Origin: Gnetum montanum
Lineage: Eukaryota > Streptophyta > Gnetopsida > Gnetales > Gnetaceae
Length of the DNA: 64,000 nucleotides
Direction: 5' to 3'
Assembly: GCA_015680685.1 (NCBI GenBank)
Contig: MNCI01003361.1
Span: 330,455 to 394,454 of the forward strand
How positions within the stretch are numbered: position 1 is the first letter of the stretch; each line of letters begins with the position of its first letter. Below, piece after piece: positions 44,311-58,055 of the stretch. Below the pieces are notes generated by a model that was given only the letters and a program-made list of their open reading frames with translations, searched no databases and was not told the origin of the DNA. The position numbers were made by a program, and so were the translations under genes.

Positions 44311-45157
44311 TGATGAATCATGTTTTGACATGCTTCAATATCGAAACCTCAATATCAAATACTCGATATTGGGCCCCAAGATGCGATGTCGAATATCCAA
44401 TATCACGGGGTATATGCCACCCTATAAATATAGTTCTTGGACTCACAATTTTCATATAGTTTTTTGTAAGTTTTTGCATAGAGTAACGAAGTTCTTGTAG
44501 TTTAGTCATTTCAAAGTTAGAATATTTTTGAGTGCCCACATAAGGAGTTTGAGTGTGTACATACCTTTATTCCAGCACTAATGTAGCTAAGCACAGCAGT
44601 GTGATGGAAATAAAATGAGCCCTTTTGATAATCCTTGTAGCATTGAGAATAGATTAATGTTTCTTTTAATGCATTTATTGTTCATGCACTTTACTTTAAT
44701 GCACTTTAATTAAGTAATTAATTTCTAGTTGTTACTGAACACAAGCACGATCACTTCAAGCATGCATGTAGCACTTGGTAACCTAGAAACGCTTAACGTT
44801 TGGTGACCCAGTAGTGGTACATGCATTCAGGATGTGTCTGAGGAGTGGGAACAAGTACTTGTGTTAGGCTAGCTAGATAGTAGATTAGTTAGATATTAAA
44901 TTACCCTACCTTTCATTCTTGCTCTAGATGATTTAATTTATAAAACATAAAATGATAAAAATCATACACCTCAGTTGCACTTAACTATAAACTTGTACCT
45001 CATGAGTGGAACTGAGAAGACAATGATCGTTCCAAGTAGATTTTACTTCCTTGAAATTGGTGTACTTAAGAACTTAAGGTTTGCGAAGTTCAACTAGATT
45101 GCACATGAATGCTTATGATTTGTATGGTTAGATGTAGGGGTATCTCATCGCTCATCA
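44311..45157 (+). repeat. 5' LTR of E6
   Basis: TGATGAATCATG to GCTCATCA, 847 bp. U3 has AATATCGAAAC, AATATCAAATAC, CGATATTG and CGAATATCC units, and TATAAATA is at 44423-44430. The PBS after it (45159 on, TAACATTGTTTTTGGGGA) is eroded mainly by G-to-A and C-to-T. Confidence 0.88.
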
Positions 45158-45315
45158 TTAACATTGTTTTTGGGGACCTTTTAGTTGTTACGTGCACTAT
45201 CTAGGACTAGTGAAAAATTATTCAAACCATTGGAATGAACTTTAGAGTCATATCATACTTAAAATAACTACAACAATATTTAAAACCACACTATGATTTG
45301 TTTTTCTAACATAAA

Positions 45316-47650
45316 ATGTCTTCTTCTCATAGGAGTGATTCTCCATCCAAGTTTGACGGAGTTCATCAACAAGTGCCCCAACAATATTGAGTGGTATATG
45401 CTCATCCTGATGAGTACATATCAAACTTCACCTTGATCCTATACTAGGATGAATAGCTATAGTGGTGTGACATGGAGGGCAACATCGTGTTGCCATTGGA
45501 TCGATCCGTTCCTGCAATGCTCCAACAAATGCTTATTCGTTTAGGTCTCTAGGGACTTCATGTTGAGTACATCATGTAAGATAGTAATGCTAGGGATTAC
45601 CATACCATTGATGCATAAGGTCTTAGGGATCACCAGTTAGAACAGTGTTATGAATCTACGAAGGGGAAAGGATTTAATGATTTCCCATTCCTGCTATACT
45701 AAAAAGATGGTGGAGGATCCTTCTCTAGGGGTTTTTCATTTAGTGAAATTCTTCTTTTTGACTTTGGTGAAGGAGGTCAAAACTAGAATCTACAATCCAT
45801 GATCCACAATTTTGGTTCTGGAAAGAATGGATCCAATGACAAAGGAGGATCTAAGGAGGAGAGTCAAGGTAGAGATGTAGATAAGAAACAAGATCATGAT
45901 CATGGCCACGATCACTGAAGAGGAGGTAGCATGCATTGTGATGGTGTTAGTCCTCCTTCCTCTTCACCTTCATCATCATCTTTTTCTTCTTCTAGCTCTG
46001 ATTGCAACCATAGGAGATGCTACCATGATGGAGGTAATTGACAGGACCAAAATGATCAATGGGACCATCAAGCAAGTTAAGATCAAGGGTGCAGGTGTTC
46101 AAGAGAGATGCGACACCATGAACAAAGGGGTAGTAGAGGGCACCGTAGGCACCAAAATCATGACCTCGATGAGCCTTTGCTAGCTACCCAGAGTATGTTA
46201 AACATTGTAGAGGTAGTAAAAATTCCAACAAGGCATGTAAAGGATAATCGGATCAAAGGGCTAGACATGAACAATATCCCTTGGATTGAATGGGGATATA
46301 ACTCAGATCCATAGAATCATCTCCAAGCTTTTCAAGATGCATGTGCCTTGCAAAGTATAGAAAATGAGTGGCAGAAGCTTAATTTTTTTCCAAGGACACT
46401 TATTAAAGAATTAGAAAATTGGTACTAGTTCTTAGAATTGGAATTTATCAGACAATGGAGTATAATGCTTAAATTGTTAAGTGACAGATATCAAATGTAC
46501 TTTAAAGTGTCTAACTTGAGGAAGTAGATTCAAGGATGAAAATAAGAAATACACAAACCCTTGGATGCCATCATTGGCTGATACTATTCCTTAGTGCACA
46601 AATGTCTTGGCCATGGTTACTCTCAATTGGACCAACTTTGCCACATTGTAGATAGGTTTTGATTAGAAATGAGGAGAACCCTTGGCATCTATGCCTAAGG
46701 ATAAGTGTCAGAATTAAGTGCCCACTAGATCCAAAGATTAATTGAGTAGGTAGTTGCAATCCTTCTATTCAAAAGAGGAAGGTTTGATTTTGTAATAGTG
46801 AGGACGAATCATCACTTGATGAGGTGGTGAATCAGAAGACCTTTCCACTTCAATAATTTCAATATGAAATTATGACCAAGGTTGATTAGTTATGGGAATC
46901 CATGGATTGTAGATTTCAAGCTGTCCTAAAAATTGCTGAAGAGCCCAAAACACAAAAGTACAAGGTAGTGATCATGAGCATAGAAGGCACAAGGAAGTTA
47001 AACATGCCTATTAAAGAGGTAAGGGCAAGATTGTTGCAATAGAGGAAGATGTGTGAAGCAACTTAGATGATGATGATGGACATGACACCTACCATTATGA
47101 ACATCCTATGGGATGTTATCCCATAGTGTCACACTTACAGGAGTTTTGGATGTATGCTTTGAATCCACAACTATCACAAAGGAAAACACCTAGAAGATTA
47201 CCTTATTATCAAGGCAATTCTAGGTAGTTCCACTAGCCACAAGAGTATTATCCAAGTGGAACTCTACCGTAACCATATGAGTAGTATCAATAGTGGTAGC
47301 AACCATAGTCATGGATGTTGGCATTGCCAAGGTAGCAATACCTTTACAGACATCCTGATCCATATGGGTATTACGTTCAGCAACCCTTGTCTCCATGTGA
47401 TTCTTTTAGTCATGTTTCTGCTTTCTAATCTCACTACCATCCTTCTGATTATTATCGAACTTATTATCCACATGCAAGAAGGGATACCACCTTTTATCCT
47501 TATCCCCCTCTTGTTCTTGCACATCTTCCTCCTTCTTCAACACAGCTACCACTTGCTCCACCTATGTAGGGTGAACTCCTAGCTCAACCATAACAATGCA
47601 ATGCTACTAGGGTCATTAACCTACAACTGGTCCATCAACTGAGTGGCTCA
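45316..47650 (+). pseudogene. E6 gag (many stops)
   Basis: ATG 45316 begins MSSSHRSDSPSK. The N-terminal module follows (VVYAHPDEYISNFTLIL), then a His/Ser-rich stretch and the gag core near 46240-46560 (LDMNNIPWIEWGYNSDP). The finger is decayed at 47085-47125 (TYHYEHPMGCYP, first Cys lost). The Pro/Gln/Tyr-rich tail is present. Stops sit at former Gln and Trp codons throughout. Confidence 0.82.
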
Positions 47651-47809
47651 GATACTCAATCAAAGAAAAGACTTTTCTTCCAAACCCATAGTCCACCTAA
47701 GCCCTCACATACACCTGTGGTTGGCAACCTTGCTCATTCATCTTCCTATGTATCAACTTCCTTTGAGTCCCCTTCAAACCAAACACCATCCAAGATCCAC
47801 ACTGTGATG

Positions 47810-48585
47810 CTTACTCATGCCATATTTGATTGGATTTGTGTTGGAAACCTTCCTAGAAAGTTAGTTGATCTTGGTAGTCCTCTTATTTATTTGCAGATTC
47901 TAAGAATGAACCATGCAAAGCTATTCTCAACTCATGTTTTGGTGTCAACCTCATTTCTCATGAGATGTATACTACATGGAACCTTCCTCCTCTTAAGAAG
48001 AGCAATATTCGATTAGAGTTAGTAGACTAGTTTATCATTGTTTCATTGGGACTAGTAGAAGACATTGTGACCATTGTCTATGGATGGTCTTACCCTATTG
48101 GCTTCTTAGTGATCAAGGTAGAAAACTACAAAGGGGACTTCCCAATCATAATGGGAAGGTCATGGCTAAGCACCATTGATGCAAAAATGGGCATTAGAGC
48201 TATTTCCCTATAAATATCTAGAGAAAATGCATTTGGGAAGGCCGGAAAGAGGCGAGTTCCATGCATCACATACAACAATATAAGGTGCAATTATGTGTAG
48301 AAACTTTAGTCTATTAAATGAGCCTCTATCTCTACATGCAAGTAGTGTCCACTAGAAGTAGATATTCAAAGGTGTCTGTACATAGCAGCCACAAAACAAG
48401 AGGGTATCCAATGGTTGATCACTAATCCTAAAAGCGACACACTTTGCATGGAACCAATTGAGAGCATAACATGCGCATATGTTGTAGGCATGGATGAACT
48501 ACAACAAGTTCATCACTAACTCTCTGATGATGCAAATGATGATACCTACTGGGAAGAGCTAGAAATTCCTGAAAATTTCAAGTAA
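47810..48585 (+). pseudogene. E6 protease and PR-RT linker
   Basis: The active-site region reads ILNSCFGVNLISHEMY (about 47922), where E4 has LLDLGSGVNLISQEMY, so the catalytic Asp has become Asn. The downstream blocks NLPPLKKSNIRLELVD and GWSYPIGFLVIKVENYKGDF (to about 48140), VPCITY, and the linker AATKQEGIQWL and LCMEPIESITCAYV (48390-48500) match E7. Confidence 0.8.
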
Positions 48586-48829
48586 TAGCCCCTTGAACTA
48601 AAAACTCTACAGGCCAGTAAAGAATATGTGTTCTTAAAAAAATGGGAAGTTGGTCATAATCAATGCAAATCTTGCTCTAGAACAAAAATAGATGTTATTA
48701 AAAGTGGTTGAAAAATGATTAGCAACCTTTACTTGGTCATATCTTAAACTCATAGGGAATGATCTTAGGATATGCTAGCATCGCATCTACATCAACCTGG
48801 CTATAAAGCCAAAGAGGCAACCACATAGG

Positions 48830-50080
48830 TGATTGAACCTTAAATTGAAGCAGATCATCAAAGAGGAAATGAAAAAACTCCTCAAGGTAGGGTTCATTTA
48901 TCCTATTATGGATAGTGAGTGGGTTAGTCCACTCATGATTATGCCAAAGAAAGGTGACAAGTGGCAAGTCTACATTGATTTTTGGCTATTGAATATGGCA
49001 ACATTTAAGGACCATTTTCTATTGCCATTTGTTGATCAAGTATTATACACAATATCTGGGCATTACTACTACAATTTTTTGGATGGTTATAGTGACTATA
49101 ACCAAATCTAGATCGCACCAGAGGACCAGGCCAAGACAACATTCACAAGTCCCTTGGGAACTTTTGCATATCGCAAGATGCCATTTGGTCTATGCAATGC
49201 CCTTGCTACTTTCTAATGCCTGATCCTAAGCATTTTCCAATAACAAATCGGTAGTGGTGTGGAAGTCTTCATGGATGACTTCTTCACCTATGGAGCTACA
49301 TTTGAGCAAGCCCTGAATTACCTTGAGTAAGTACTAAAACAATGTGTTGAAACAATTTTGTGACTCAACTGGAAAAAGAGTTATTTGATGATCCAAGAAG
49401 GCATTGTATTGGAGCATTGAATATCACAAGCAAGAATTGAGGTAGACCCTGAAAAAATAGGGGTCATCCAAGGAATAACCCGCCAATGAGAAATCGTCAA
49501 AGGTGTTTGGTCATTCCTTGGACACATTGGCTACTACTGACGATTTATTGAGAATTCCTCTAAGATCACAAAACTATTGGTTGAGTTGACAAAGAAGGAT
49601 GTTCCATATGTCTAGACCAATGAATGTGAAAAAGAATTTTAATAACTGAAAGAGAAACTTGTAGAAAATCCAATTCTATAAGCACTTGATTGGTCTAGAA
49701 CATTTCATGTCATGACAGATGTATCAAATTATGCCTTGGGAGCTATGCTTATGTAGATGGATGATAAGAAACATCCATACTACATCCATTGTGCAAGTCA
49801 AAGCATTGTGGGTGCACAATTGAACTATACCACCATAGAAAAAGAATTGATGGTAGTAATGTTCGCTCTAGAAAAGTTTAGGTACTATGTGCTTGGATAC
49901 AAAGTGTTTGTGCACACAGACCATAGTGCCATCTGCTTCATGATGAACAAGCTAACAGTGAGCCCTCATGTCATATGGTGGCTGGTGATCTTATAGGAAT
50001 TCAATCTTACGAAGGTAGATCAAAAGGGCATTGAGAATGTGATCATTGACCACTTATCTTAGTTATGGTGGGATAACAAA
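48830..50080 (+). pseudogene. E6 reverse transcriptase and RNase H
   Basis: RT: KEEMKKLLKVGFIYPI, WVSPLMIMPKKGDKWQVYID, YNFLDGYSDYNQI, FTSPLGTFAYRKMPFGLCNA, and catalytic VFMDDFFTYG (about 49262). The connection has FLGHIGYY and RFIENSSKI. RNase H: VMTDVSNYALGAML (about 49713), TTIEKELMVVMFALEKFRYY and FVHTDHSAI. Around a dozen in-frame stops, mainly TAG/TAA/TGA for Gln, Trp or Arg. Confidence 0.9.
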
Positions 50081-50179
50081 GAGGATGAAAATCCACTATC
50101 TAATCTATTTCCTAATGAACTCTTCTTTGCTAGGGCTATAACTAAATAATTTCTCAATGAACTTAAATGGTATGATGAC

Positions 50180-51290
50180 ATTCTCACCTATCTTCTCACT
50201 CAAGAGATGCCACAAGGGTTAGACCACTAGAAGAAAAAATAGTTTCTTCACTAGGTGAAATGCTTCATGGAGATCAATGGACACCTCTACAAGGTGTGCG
50301 TTGATGGCCTGGTTCGATGGTGTGTCCCTAATGTTGATCAGTTGTACATTCTTTAGGATGTTCATAAAGGTCCTTGTGGGGGCCACTATGCTGGGAGATG
50401 CACGACCATCAAAATCCTGATGGCAAGGTACTATTGGCCAACAATCTTCAGGGATACTCACTAATATCTCCACTCTTGTGAATGATGCCAACAAGATGGT
50501 GGAATGATTGCTCAAATGGAGAGACCTCAACAATGGATCTGATCATTGGAACCCTTCGATATCTAGGGCATTGATTTCATGGATTCCATTGCACCCATGT
50601 TAAATGGAAAGGAATACATCATAGTTAGTATTGACTATTGTACAAAATTAGTAGAAGCAACCGTAATCACCAACTATACATCTTCTATTGTTGCTTGGTT
50701 TGTACAACAAAATGTTGTAAATAGGTTTGGTATGCCATGTGCATTAATCTTTGATAATGGAACTCACTTTATAGGCCACTACCTTTCGAAAACTCATGTA
50801 ATGCTTGGGGGTTGAACATAAACTCACAACACCCTACCACCCCAAGCTAATAGTCAAGCTAAGGTTACCAATAGGGAAATCACAAAGATTCTAACAAGAA
50901 CTATTAGCAAATATAGGAAAGACTAGAGCATGAAACTCAACGATGCACTACTTAACATGGAAACTTCTTATAGGCTATTCTCCCTATGAGCTAGTATACA
51001 AAAAATTACCAACACTTCTTATTCAATTCGAGCTTCGTACACTTTCAATAGCTTATGACCTCAACCTTGACTTAAGTCTAGCATAAAAAGAAAGATTAAT
51101 GAATCTCAACTTGCTAGATAAAAATTGATTGGTGGCCCTATCATATAATGAGTTACACAAGTTATTCAACAAAAAGTGTCATGACCTTAAAATTAGAAAA
51201 GTCAAATTTCAACTGAGAGATAAGGTTCTCTACTAGAATCCCACACATGTACCTCAATGAACTAAGTTCTAGACATTACAAGAAAGACCT
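50180..51290 (+). pseudogene. E6 integrase
   Basis: An HHCC zinc domain, GHYAGRCTTIKILMARYYWP then HSCE-CQQDGG (50380-50500), precedes the catalytic core. The core has GIDFMDSIAPMLNGKEYIIV, DYCTKLVEA and FDNGTHF (50570-50770). C-terminal blocks are visible to about 51260. Stops and frameshifts are present. Confidence 0.87.
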
Positions 51291-52399
51291 TATATAATTT
51301 ACAAAAATTTTCCTTCTAGGACCATGATGATGTACAAACTTGAGAGCCTAGACAAGAAACAACTGCTCAACATACAACAAGTCAAATATTTCCATGAGCA
51401 TATGCTAGCTAATACAACAAACACCTCATCGGATGGACAACCACGCTCAATATTTTAGATCTCCTCCTTTCAACTTAGTCGTGGGGGAGGATGGCCATTC
51501 ATGCTAACTATATAAGTGGCTCTTGAGTTTTCATCTTTTTGTTTTACACTTTGTTACTTTTACAACTTTTTGTGTTGCACATTCTTTATTTTACACGTTT
51601 TTATTTTTTTTTATTAATCTTTTTTAATTTTTGTTTTACACCATCATTAGTATGTTTGCTATTTCTTGAATATTTTACACTTTATTTTATATTTTCCTTT
51701 TATTCTAGTATGATTTTTTAACTTTTTGTTAATATGTGCTAGGCACAGTGGTAATTCATTGCTTGATGGTGGTATGTACTTTGGATTCTAGATTTGAATT
51801 TTGTTACGGATAATTAGGACATGGTTTCTTTTTCATGCAACAGGTAGTGAGTCCACAACATCCACCCATCCACAAACTCCATAGTTTTCCTTGTTCTGGA
51901 AATGTGCAGTTCCTTTTTCATCAATAAAACTTTAATGAACTTGTGACTTTGGTAGTTTATGGATTTAGAAATGATTCAAAGGTTGAATAGGGTGTGACTT
52001 CAAGGGGATTTGATACTCTTTGTGCCTTTCTGCTTGGGTGCATTTGTGTTTGCATGGATTCCTTACCATTCTATGTCAACCAATAACAAGAAATTGAATA
52101 AGTCTTTACATGGTGTGGTTCTCATCATCAGAAAAAAATGATGAAAATTCAAAGCATACTTTTTATTCAATAAGCACACTTCTTATTCAAAGCACACTTC
52201 TTACCCATTAGCATTGGTTATGGGACTAGAAAGAACCTCTTTGGTGTGCCTCATGTTGATTCCTTATAGGCTAATATCTTTTAACCTTGCCATCTGTAGA
52301 TGAACCAACATCAAAATCCACATTTCCATCATCAAACACTATATCCCATATTTGTGGCAAGGTAGAAAATCCAAAATTTATTTGAAAAACTTCTCTAAT
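51291..52399 (+). other. E6 3' region with internal purine tract
   Basis: TCGTGGGGGAGGATGG at 51479-51494, directly after integrase, is a polypurine-like tract. A T-rich block and then sequence shared with E4 21660-22170 follow. The region ends in an unaligned stretch (52230-52395) where the beginning of the 3' LTR has been lost. Confidence 0.55.
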
Positions 52400-53146
52400 T
52401 CGATATCATGGGGTATATGCCACCCTATAAATATAGTGCTTGGACTCACAATTTTCATATGTTTTTTTATTAGTTTTTGCACAGAGTAATGAAGTCATTG
52501 CAGTTTAGTCATTTCAAAGTTAGAATATTTCTGAGTGCCCACAGCAGAAGTTTGAGTGTGTACGGACCTTTATTTGAGCATTGATGTACCTGAGCACAGC
52601 AGTGTGATGGGAATAAAGATGAGCCCTTTTGATAATCCTTGGAGCATTGAGAATAGATTAATGTTTCTTTTAATGCATTTATTGTTCATGCACTTTACTT
52701 TAATGCACTTTAATTAAGTAATTAATTTCTAGTTGTTACTGAACACAAGCACGACCACTTCGAGCATGCATGTAGCACTTTGTAACCTAGAAATGCTTAA
52801 CATTTGGTAACCCAACAGTGCTACATGCATTTAGGATGTGTCCGGGGAGTGGGAATAGGTACTTGTGTTAGGCTAGCTAGATAGTAGATTAGTTAGATAT
52901 TAAATTACCCTACCTTTCATTCTTGCTCTAGACGATTAAATTTATAAAACATAAAATGATCAATTGCACTTAACCATAAACTTGTACCTCATGAGTGGAA
53001 CTGAGAAGACAATGATCATTCCAAGTAGATTTCACTTCCTTGAAATTGGTGTACTTAAGAACTTAAGGTCTACAGAGTTCGACCAGATTGTGCATGAATG
53101 CTTGTGATTCATATGGTTGGGAATAGGGGTATCTCACTGCTCATCA
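52400..53146 (+). repeat. 3' LTR of E6, 5'-shortened
   Basis: It aligns with 44393-45157, from CGATATCATGGGGTATATGC and TATAAATA (52426-52433) to GCTCATCA. About 85 bp of U3, including most of the palindromes, are missing. Confidence 0.85.
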
Positions 53147-56100
53147 ATTACCCTTGTTATGGGTCTTTTGGGTGTTGTGTTTCCTCTTGCAGTTTGGCTA
53201 TGTTTGCCTTGGGCTTTGTGGCATCACTTCTTTAGTTGTTGACATATCTTAAGGCATTTTGATTTGGAGACCTCTTAAAATAGGTTGTCCTAATTTTGAT
53301 TCTTGTTGAGACATCATCTCTTTTGTTGAGCATCTTCTTCTATGGATGCATTCTTTCTAATGTTATTTTTAGCAATGCAAATTAAATCTTTTATTATTGA
53401 GATCTATTTTTGGATAGAACTCAATATCCCTCTATATGTTTTTGGATGTGATGGTGAATTTTAGTGCCTATATCCTTTTGTGGATTTGTTGAGACCTTGG
53501 TCCTAGTGGGAATTGGTATCTTTGGCTAGGTACAATTGTTGTATATGGATCTATGGAAGTTTAAAAGTGTTTCAATTCATCCTCTTTGGTGTGCCTCATG
53601 TTGATTTCTTTTGTGTGAGTGTATCTAATTAACTTATGATGTTTTTTCATGATTGATCTCTATGCATGTAGTTGAGGTCTTGCTCTCTATGGCTTTTTTA
53701 GCTTGTTATACCTCTGTTTTTATGATCATGCTTGATGTTTGTATTTGATGGCTAGTGTGATCTACATGTTCACTACTAACTCTTTTGTTTTTAAGCTATT
53801 GTCTCAGCCTTATAGGCAATACATGTGCGAAGATGCAAATAGTAAAGACATTAGTTAATTCTATGAGGACTATGTCTTTGGAGTCGATGAATGCTCTTGA
53901 GACCTCAATGAATTGGTTACATGGTATTAGAATCCTAACATTAGATTGTGGATTTATTAGTACCAATGCTATGATGGAATAGTTGGTACATCATGATTTG
54001 TTTGCCTCTCAATTCTTTGGATGGGCATGAACAAAGGACAATGGTCCATTCTAGATCCCTTTAGATATTGGCTAGTAGAAGGCATGGAACAGTCCAGCTA
54101 CTAATGACCTAGGAGTCACTAATGCCTTGAGGTTCCACTGTGGTAGGTGATGGTCCTTTAGATGGAATTTTGCATTTCTTAATTAATGCATTCATGTTTT
54201 GATCTATTAGTTTTGATGACAGTATTACAACTGGTCTAATGCTTCAATTGTTCATGTGCATGTAGAGACAAATTTTCAAATTAGAGTGATGTAGCTTTGG
54301 TATTGCTCTTGGTGGCCTAAAACCTTTAGCTTAGGATGGGCTTGGGTAGTTCATCCTCTAGCCTACTAGGCCTAGGTAGCATTCCAAACTATCATATGTT
54401 ATGCTTACAAAATGTATCCATAATTTCATGTATGTAATATTGTAATGTTGTAATGTATTCAGTATCAATAATTCATGCACCTGGAAGTGCTAGATGTTTG
54501 ATGTCCTTATGGACTAGGTTATTCCCTTATTGTAGGCTTGTTCCACACCTAGTGACAAGGCCAAGTTCAATGGACTATATTCCTTATACAACTAGTTTCT
54601 CTTGTTAGCACTTTTGCTATGCATTGTAATTGGTCCTTGTTCCTCAATATGAGACCTTGAAAAGCTCTATGACAAATTCTATCCCATGAATAGTGTTGAA
54701 ATATGAAGGCCATGGCATGTTCTTCTTCATGATGTACTCAAATTGATGTTTTATATCCTTTGGTTATCTTGACATGCCATGATGGTATGTCCAATGGTGG
54801 CCAATTTGGAGGGATGATCAATTGTTAGACTCTTTCTTTAGGATCCCTTGATTGAGAAAAATTCTTTTCATGGGTGACCAATGATGGAGTGCAGCCAAAT
54901 CTTAAAAAATTTGTTCCATGAACTTTATCATGACAATAGGTGGTTCTTGGTGATCATGGTATTACAGTGATAGATTGAATACATGATTCACAGATGTTGT
55001 TTTCATGACCAGTTGTGGTGCAATAGTGAGTCTTGGGTATTAGTATCTAGGCTCCTCCTCCCATGATTGGTTGTGCTTTTTTAGGGTACTTTTGCAAGCT
55101 ATGGGATGATGGTCCATCCTTGCATAAATGATGTTATAGTTACTTGAATGGTTGACTTCTCTTAGAGGCCCTACTTGATGATCTTTGACATGCATGATAA
55201 ATGCTTATGCTTAGGCTCTCATGACTAGACTATGGTATATGATCCAATCTCTCTAAAGTAATGTTGGTTATTTCAATGTTCCAATCTTTGTATGTGGGAC
55301 AATGATGATAGTGCACCCTATTCCAAATTGATTCTCTAGCCTAATGGCATGGCCTATTCTCCATTTTGTGGTTAGTTTCTTTATTTGTTGATAGAATAGT
55401 GTGGGCTAAATTGAGATAGTTGTTCCTTTGTGTGGGTTTCAAATGTAGATTATATTTAGGAGTTCCAAATAGTGGTCTTGGGTATTAGAATTCTTGGGAC
55501 TTATTTTAGAGAAAAGGTATGGTTACCACACTTGAATGCATAGAATTTCTCTTTATGATTATCACACTTGAATGCATGGAATTTCTTTTGTAAGGTCTTG
55601 TGGTTGATGTAGGCTTGATGCCCTAGCATTTTTTTAAGTAAGGCATGATATGATTTACTCACTTACAATTTTGGAGTTCCAGAGGGACTCCTTTGTCTAG
55701 GTTCTTTGGTAGACCTTCCCTACTGCAAACCTTTCAAAGATGGATCATAGGTTGTAATGAATTAGTATTTGATGTTGCAATGTCCATGTAGTGTAATTTC
55801 AAATTGTCTTGAGGATCTAGTCCTCATATTGGTAAATTGTTGTTGATGACTCTTGAAATTATTGGTCCATGTACAATGAAAATATAGATAGTGGTTTGGC
55901 CTTATCCACCATAAATGTTATATTTGTAGAGACTAGGTATCATGAAAGGATAATCTAGACCTCTTATGATAAAATGTAAGCCTCTTATATTGTAGTTTTA
56001 ATGATGGGCTCAATGGCCTTTTGAGATGGTTTTTGTTATTAAATCGAATGTTGTAAGACCTACAAATATTTGTCTTTCCATAACAAGTGGTGGTTAAACA

Positions 56101-57480
56101 GTATGGTTGTGTTGTCTTGGTGGCCTTCTTTGACATGTATGATCGATACAATGCAGACAGGTTAGTGCACCTCCTTACAGAAGGAACCTCATGATGAGGA
56201 TCCCCTTTTAGATGAAAAGATATATAAGATGAGTTGGTCGTGGTATACCATTATTTTTGGCATGGCATGAAATTCAGATTATGGAAACCTAGATGTTCCC
56301 TAGGGACATATGTCAATATTTATCTTTAGAGGTATTCGACATGCTTTCCCAAAGCAAGCTTCTAAGGAATGGTGCTTGTACCACTTTTCAAGGTGGGAAG
56401 GATAGGCTGTAAGAGGCAATTGCAACTGATCCTTCCTATAGATGGGACATAGCTATTGTATTGAAAGATGTGGTTGGAGAACTATCTTAAGGCTGGTTTC
56501 ACTACCTATTCTTCCCTTATTCAAGCATTAGGAAAAGTGATCTCAATTCTAGATATACTTGAAGGGTGCAAATGATTAAAAGAGTTAGGATGCTATGATA
56601 GCATTTTGGAGAAGTTTTTCAAATAAATTTTGGATCTTCTTTCTTGCCGTAGATATGGGATATAGTGTTTGATGATGGAAATGTGGATTGTGATGTTGTT
56701 TCATTTGCGGATGGCAAGGTTAAAACAAAGAGATCTACCTCTAAACCTTGTTCCAAGGGGGGATTATGCTCAACTCCCTTCCTACTAGCTTGGACTTATG
56801 TTAAAGAATAAATAGTATAGTGTTTGTTGGTGTACACATAGTGATCCAGTGCTTAGATGGCTAGACTAGTAAGACCCCATGGGTCTTGAAGTTGAAAATA
56901 GAACTTGGGGTTTTGGCAAGCTTGAGTTGCTTGTTGAGATATGGCTCTTTTGGAGCATGTTCTCCCTTTAAGATGTGGTTTTGCAAGTCCATCATCATGC
57001 CTGAAAATGAATTTTGATGAGCCTTCAAATCAATGACCAAAAAAAAAAATAAAAAAAAATCTAAGGATCAATGGATGTCAAGAAGCCATTTAGTAGGGAC
57101 CTAGTTAAAGTTGTGACTGAAGAGCACATCTTCTTGCGTAGGTATGGGTCTATGTAGGAGGATAAGTCTCTAAACCCAATTAAGGAACAGATCTAAGGGA
57201 TGCCTTAGAGACATTGGCCTTTTGGATTGGCCTTATCCCTCTCATCATAGAGTAGGGATATTTTATGGATTGCTCCAAGTACCTTTTGTGTTTCATGAGA
57301 GGCCTTGCGTAGAAGGACATATCAGGTATTAGGGTTGGTACCTTTCTTCAAGCCTAGTGTCATTTGAGTTGAGTAACTCTTTAGAATTGATGGAGCTCCA
57401 AACCTATACTTGAAGTGTACTCTCAAAGCTTATCTTAGGCTCCACTCTGAGGATGTTGCTTCTCTTGTGCAAGGGAGGAT

Positions 57481-58055
57481 TGTGAGTGAGGTTTTAGGGT
57501 AGCTGCTTCCCTTGTTCCTTCCCATGGTACGAGGGACATGGAACACTTTGAGGTATCCATGAGTGGCACTCAAGTGGTAGACAACTCATCTTAGCTTGGT
57601 AGTACCAAGCAAGCAGTAGGTCTCCACCTTGTTCTTCTCTCTCTTAGTCCTTCTCATCTTACCCTCACATTGTAGAACTACATGGCCTTGATTCTACAAT
57701 GGTCGTAGATATGTAGCACCCTAGATGGGATAATCTTAGTGTGGTGCCTTGTTGAACCCTATACCAAATCATGAGGGGTTTGGGGGTTAGGTACCTCATG
57801 TCATCCTTCTATCAATGATGTCTATAGAGTTGTTTGCGTACTTGGTTAGTAATCCTCCTTCGGAGTTTAGAGGTTTTCCTATGGGTATAGGCATATTCTC
57901 AATCGATATGAAATTGATGCATTACACACTTTCCTCTAAATTATGAAGTGGTAGCGATGTTTCTTTTGAGGCGTAGTCTCTTGGTCTCTTGCCCTAAGTC
58001 CAATGGATCTAACGAAATTCCAAAAAATGCCAGACGCCAAGGCAACATTGTTACA
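57481..58055 (+). repeat. 3' LTR of E8
   Basis: TGTGAGTGAGG to ATTGTTACA, 575 bp, preceded by AAGGGAGGAT and followed by ATCGG. Homologous to 42867-43424. Confidence 0.75.

Larger units (their letters stand above)
44311..53146 (+). mobile_element. E6: full-structure Ty3/gypsy element (gag-PR-RT-RH-IN), inactive
   Basis: The 5' LTR 44311-45157 and a 5'-shortened 3' LTR (about 52400-53146) enclose a complete but decayed gag-pol in the order PR, RT, RNase H, integrase, which defines Ty3/gypsy. Flanks ATTAT (44306-44310) and ATTAC (53147-53151) are a near-perfect target duplication. The tRNA-Asp PBS and the MDDF-type RT box suggest the Athila/Tat side of the group; I see no chromodomain. E6 is inserted in E8. 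It shows what E4 and E5 have lost. Confidence 0.9.
42867..58055 (+). mobile_element. E8: old LTR element without recognisable coding, split by E6
   Basis: The direct repeats 42867-43424 and 57481-58055 (558 and 575 bp) begin TGTGAG. The right copy ends TTACA and the left TAGA. A purine tract AAGGGAGGAT (57471-57480) abuts the right copy. TGGTATTGG (43425), resembling the initiator-Met PBS, follows the left copy. Flanks are ATCGC and ATCGG (4 of 5). Without E6 the element is about 6.35 kb, with about 5.2 kb internal. I could not find gag, protease, RT or integrase motifs in either internal part (43425-44310, 53147-57480), so it is either very decayed or a LARD-type non-coding element. Confidence 0.72.

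Noticed and set aside
53785-53982. Host or pol ORF inside E8
   Set aside because: 65 codons without domain motifs; not conserved elsewhere in the window.
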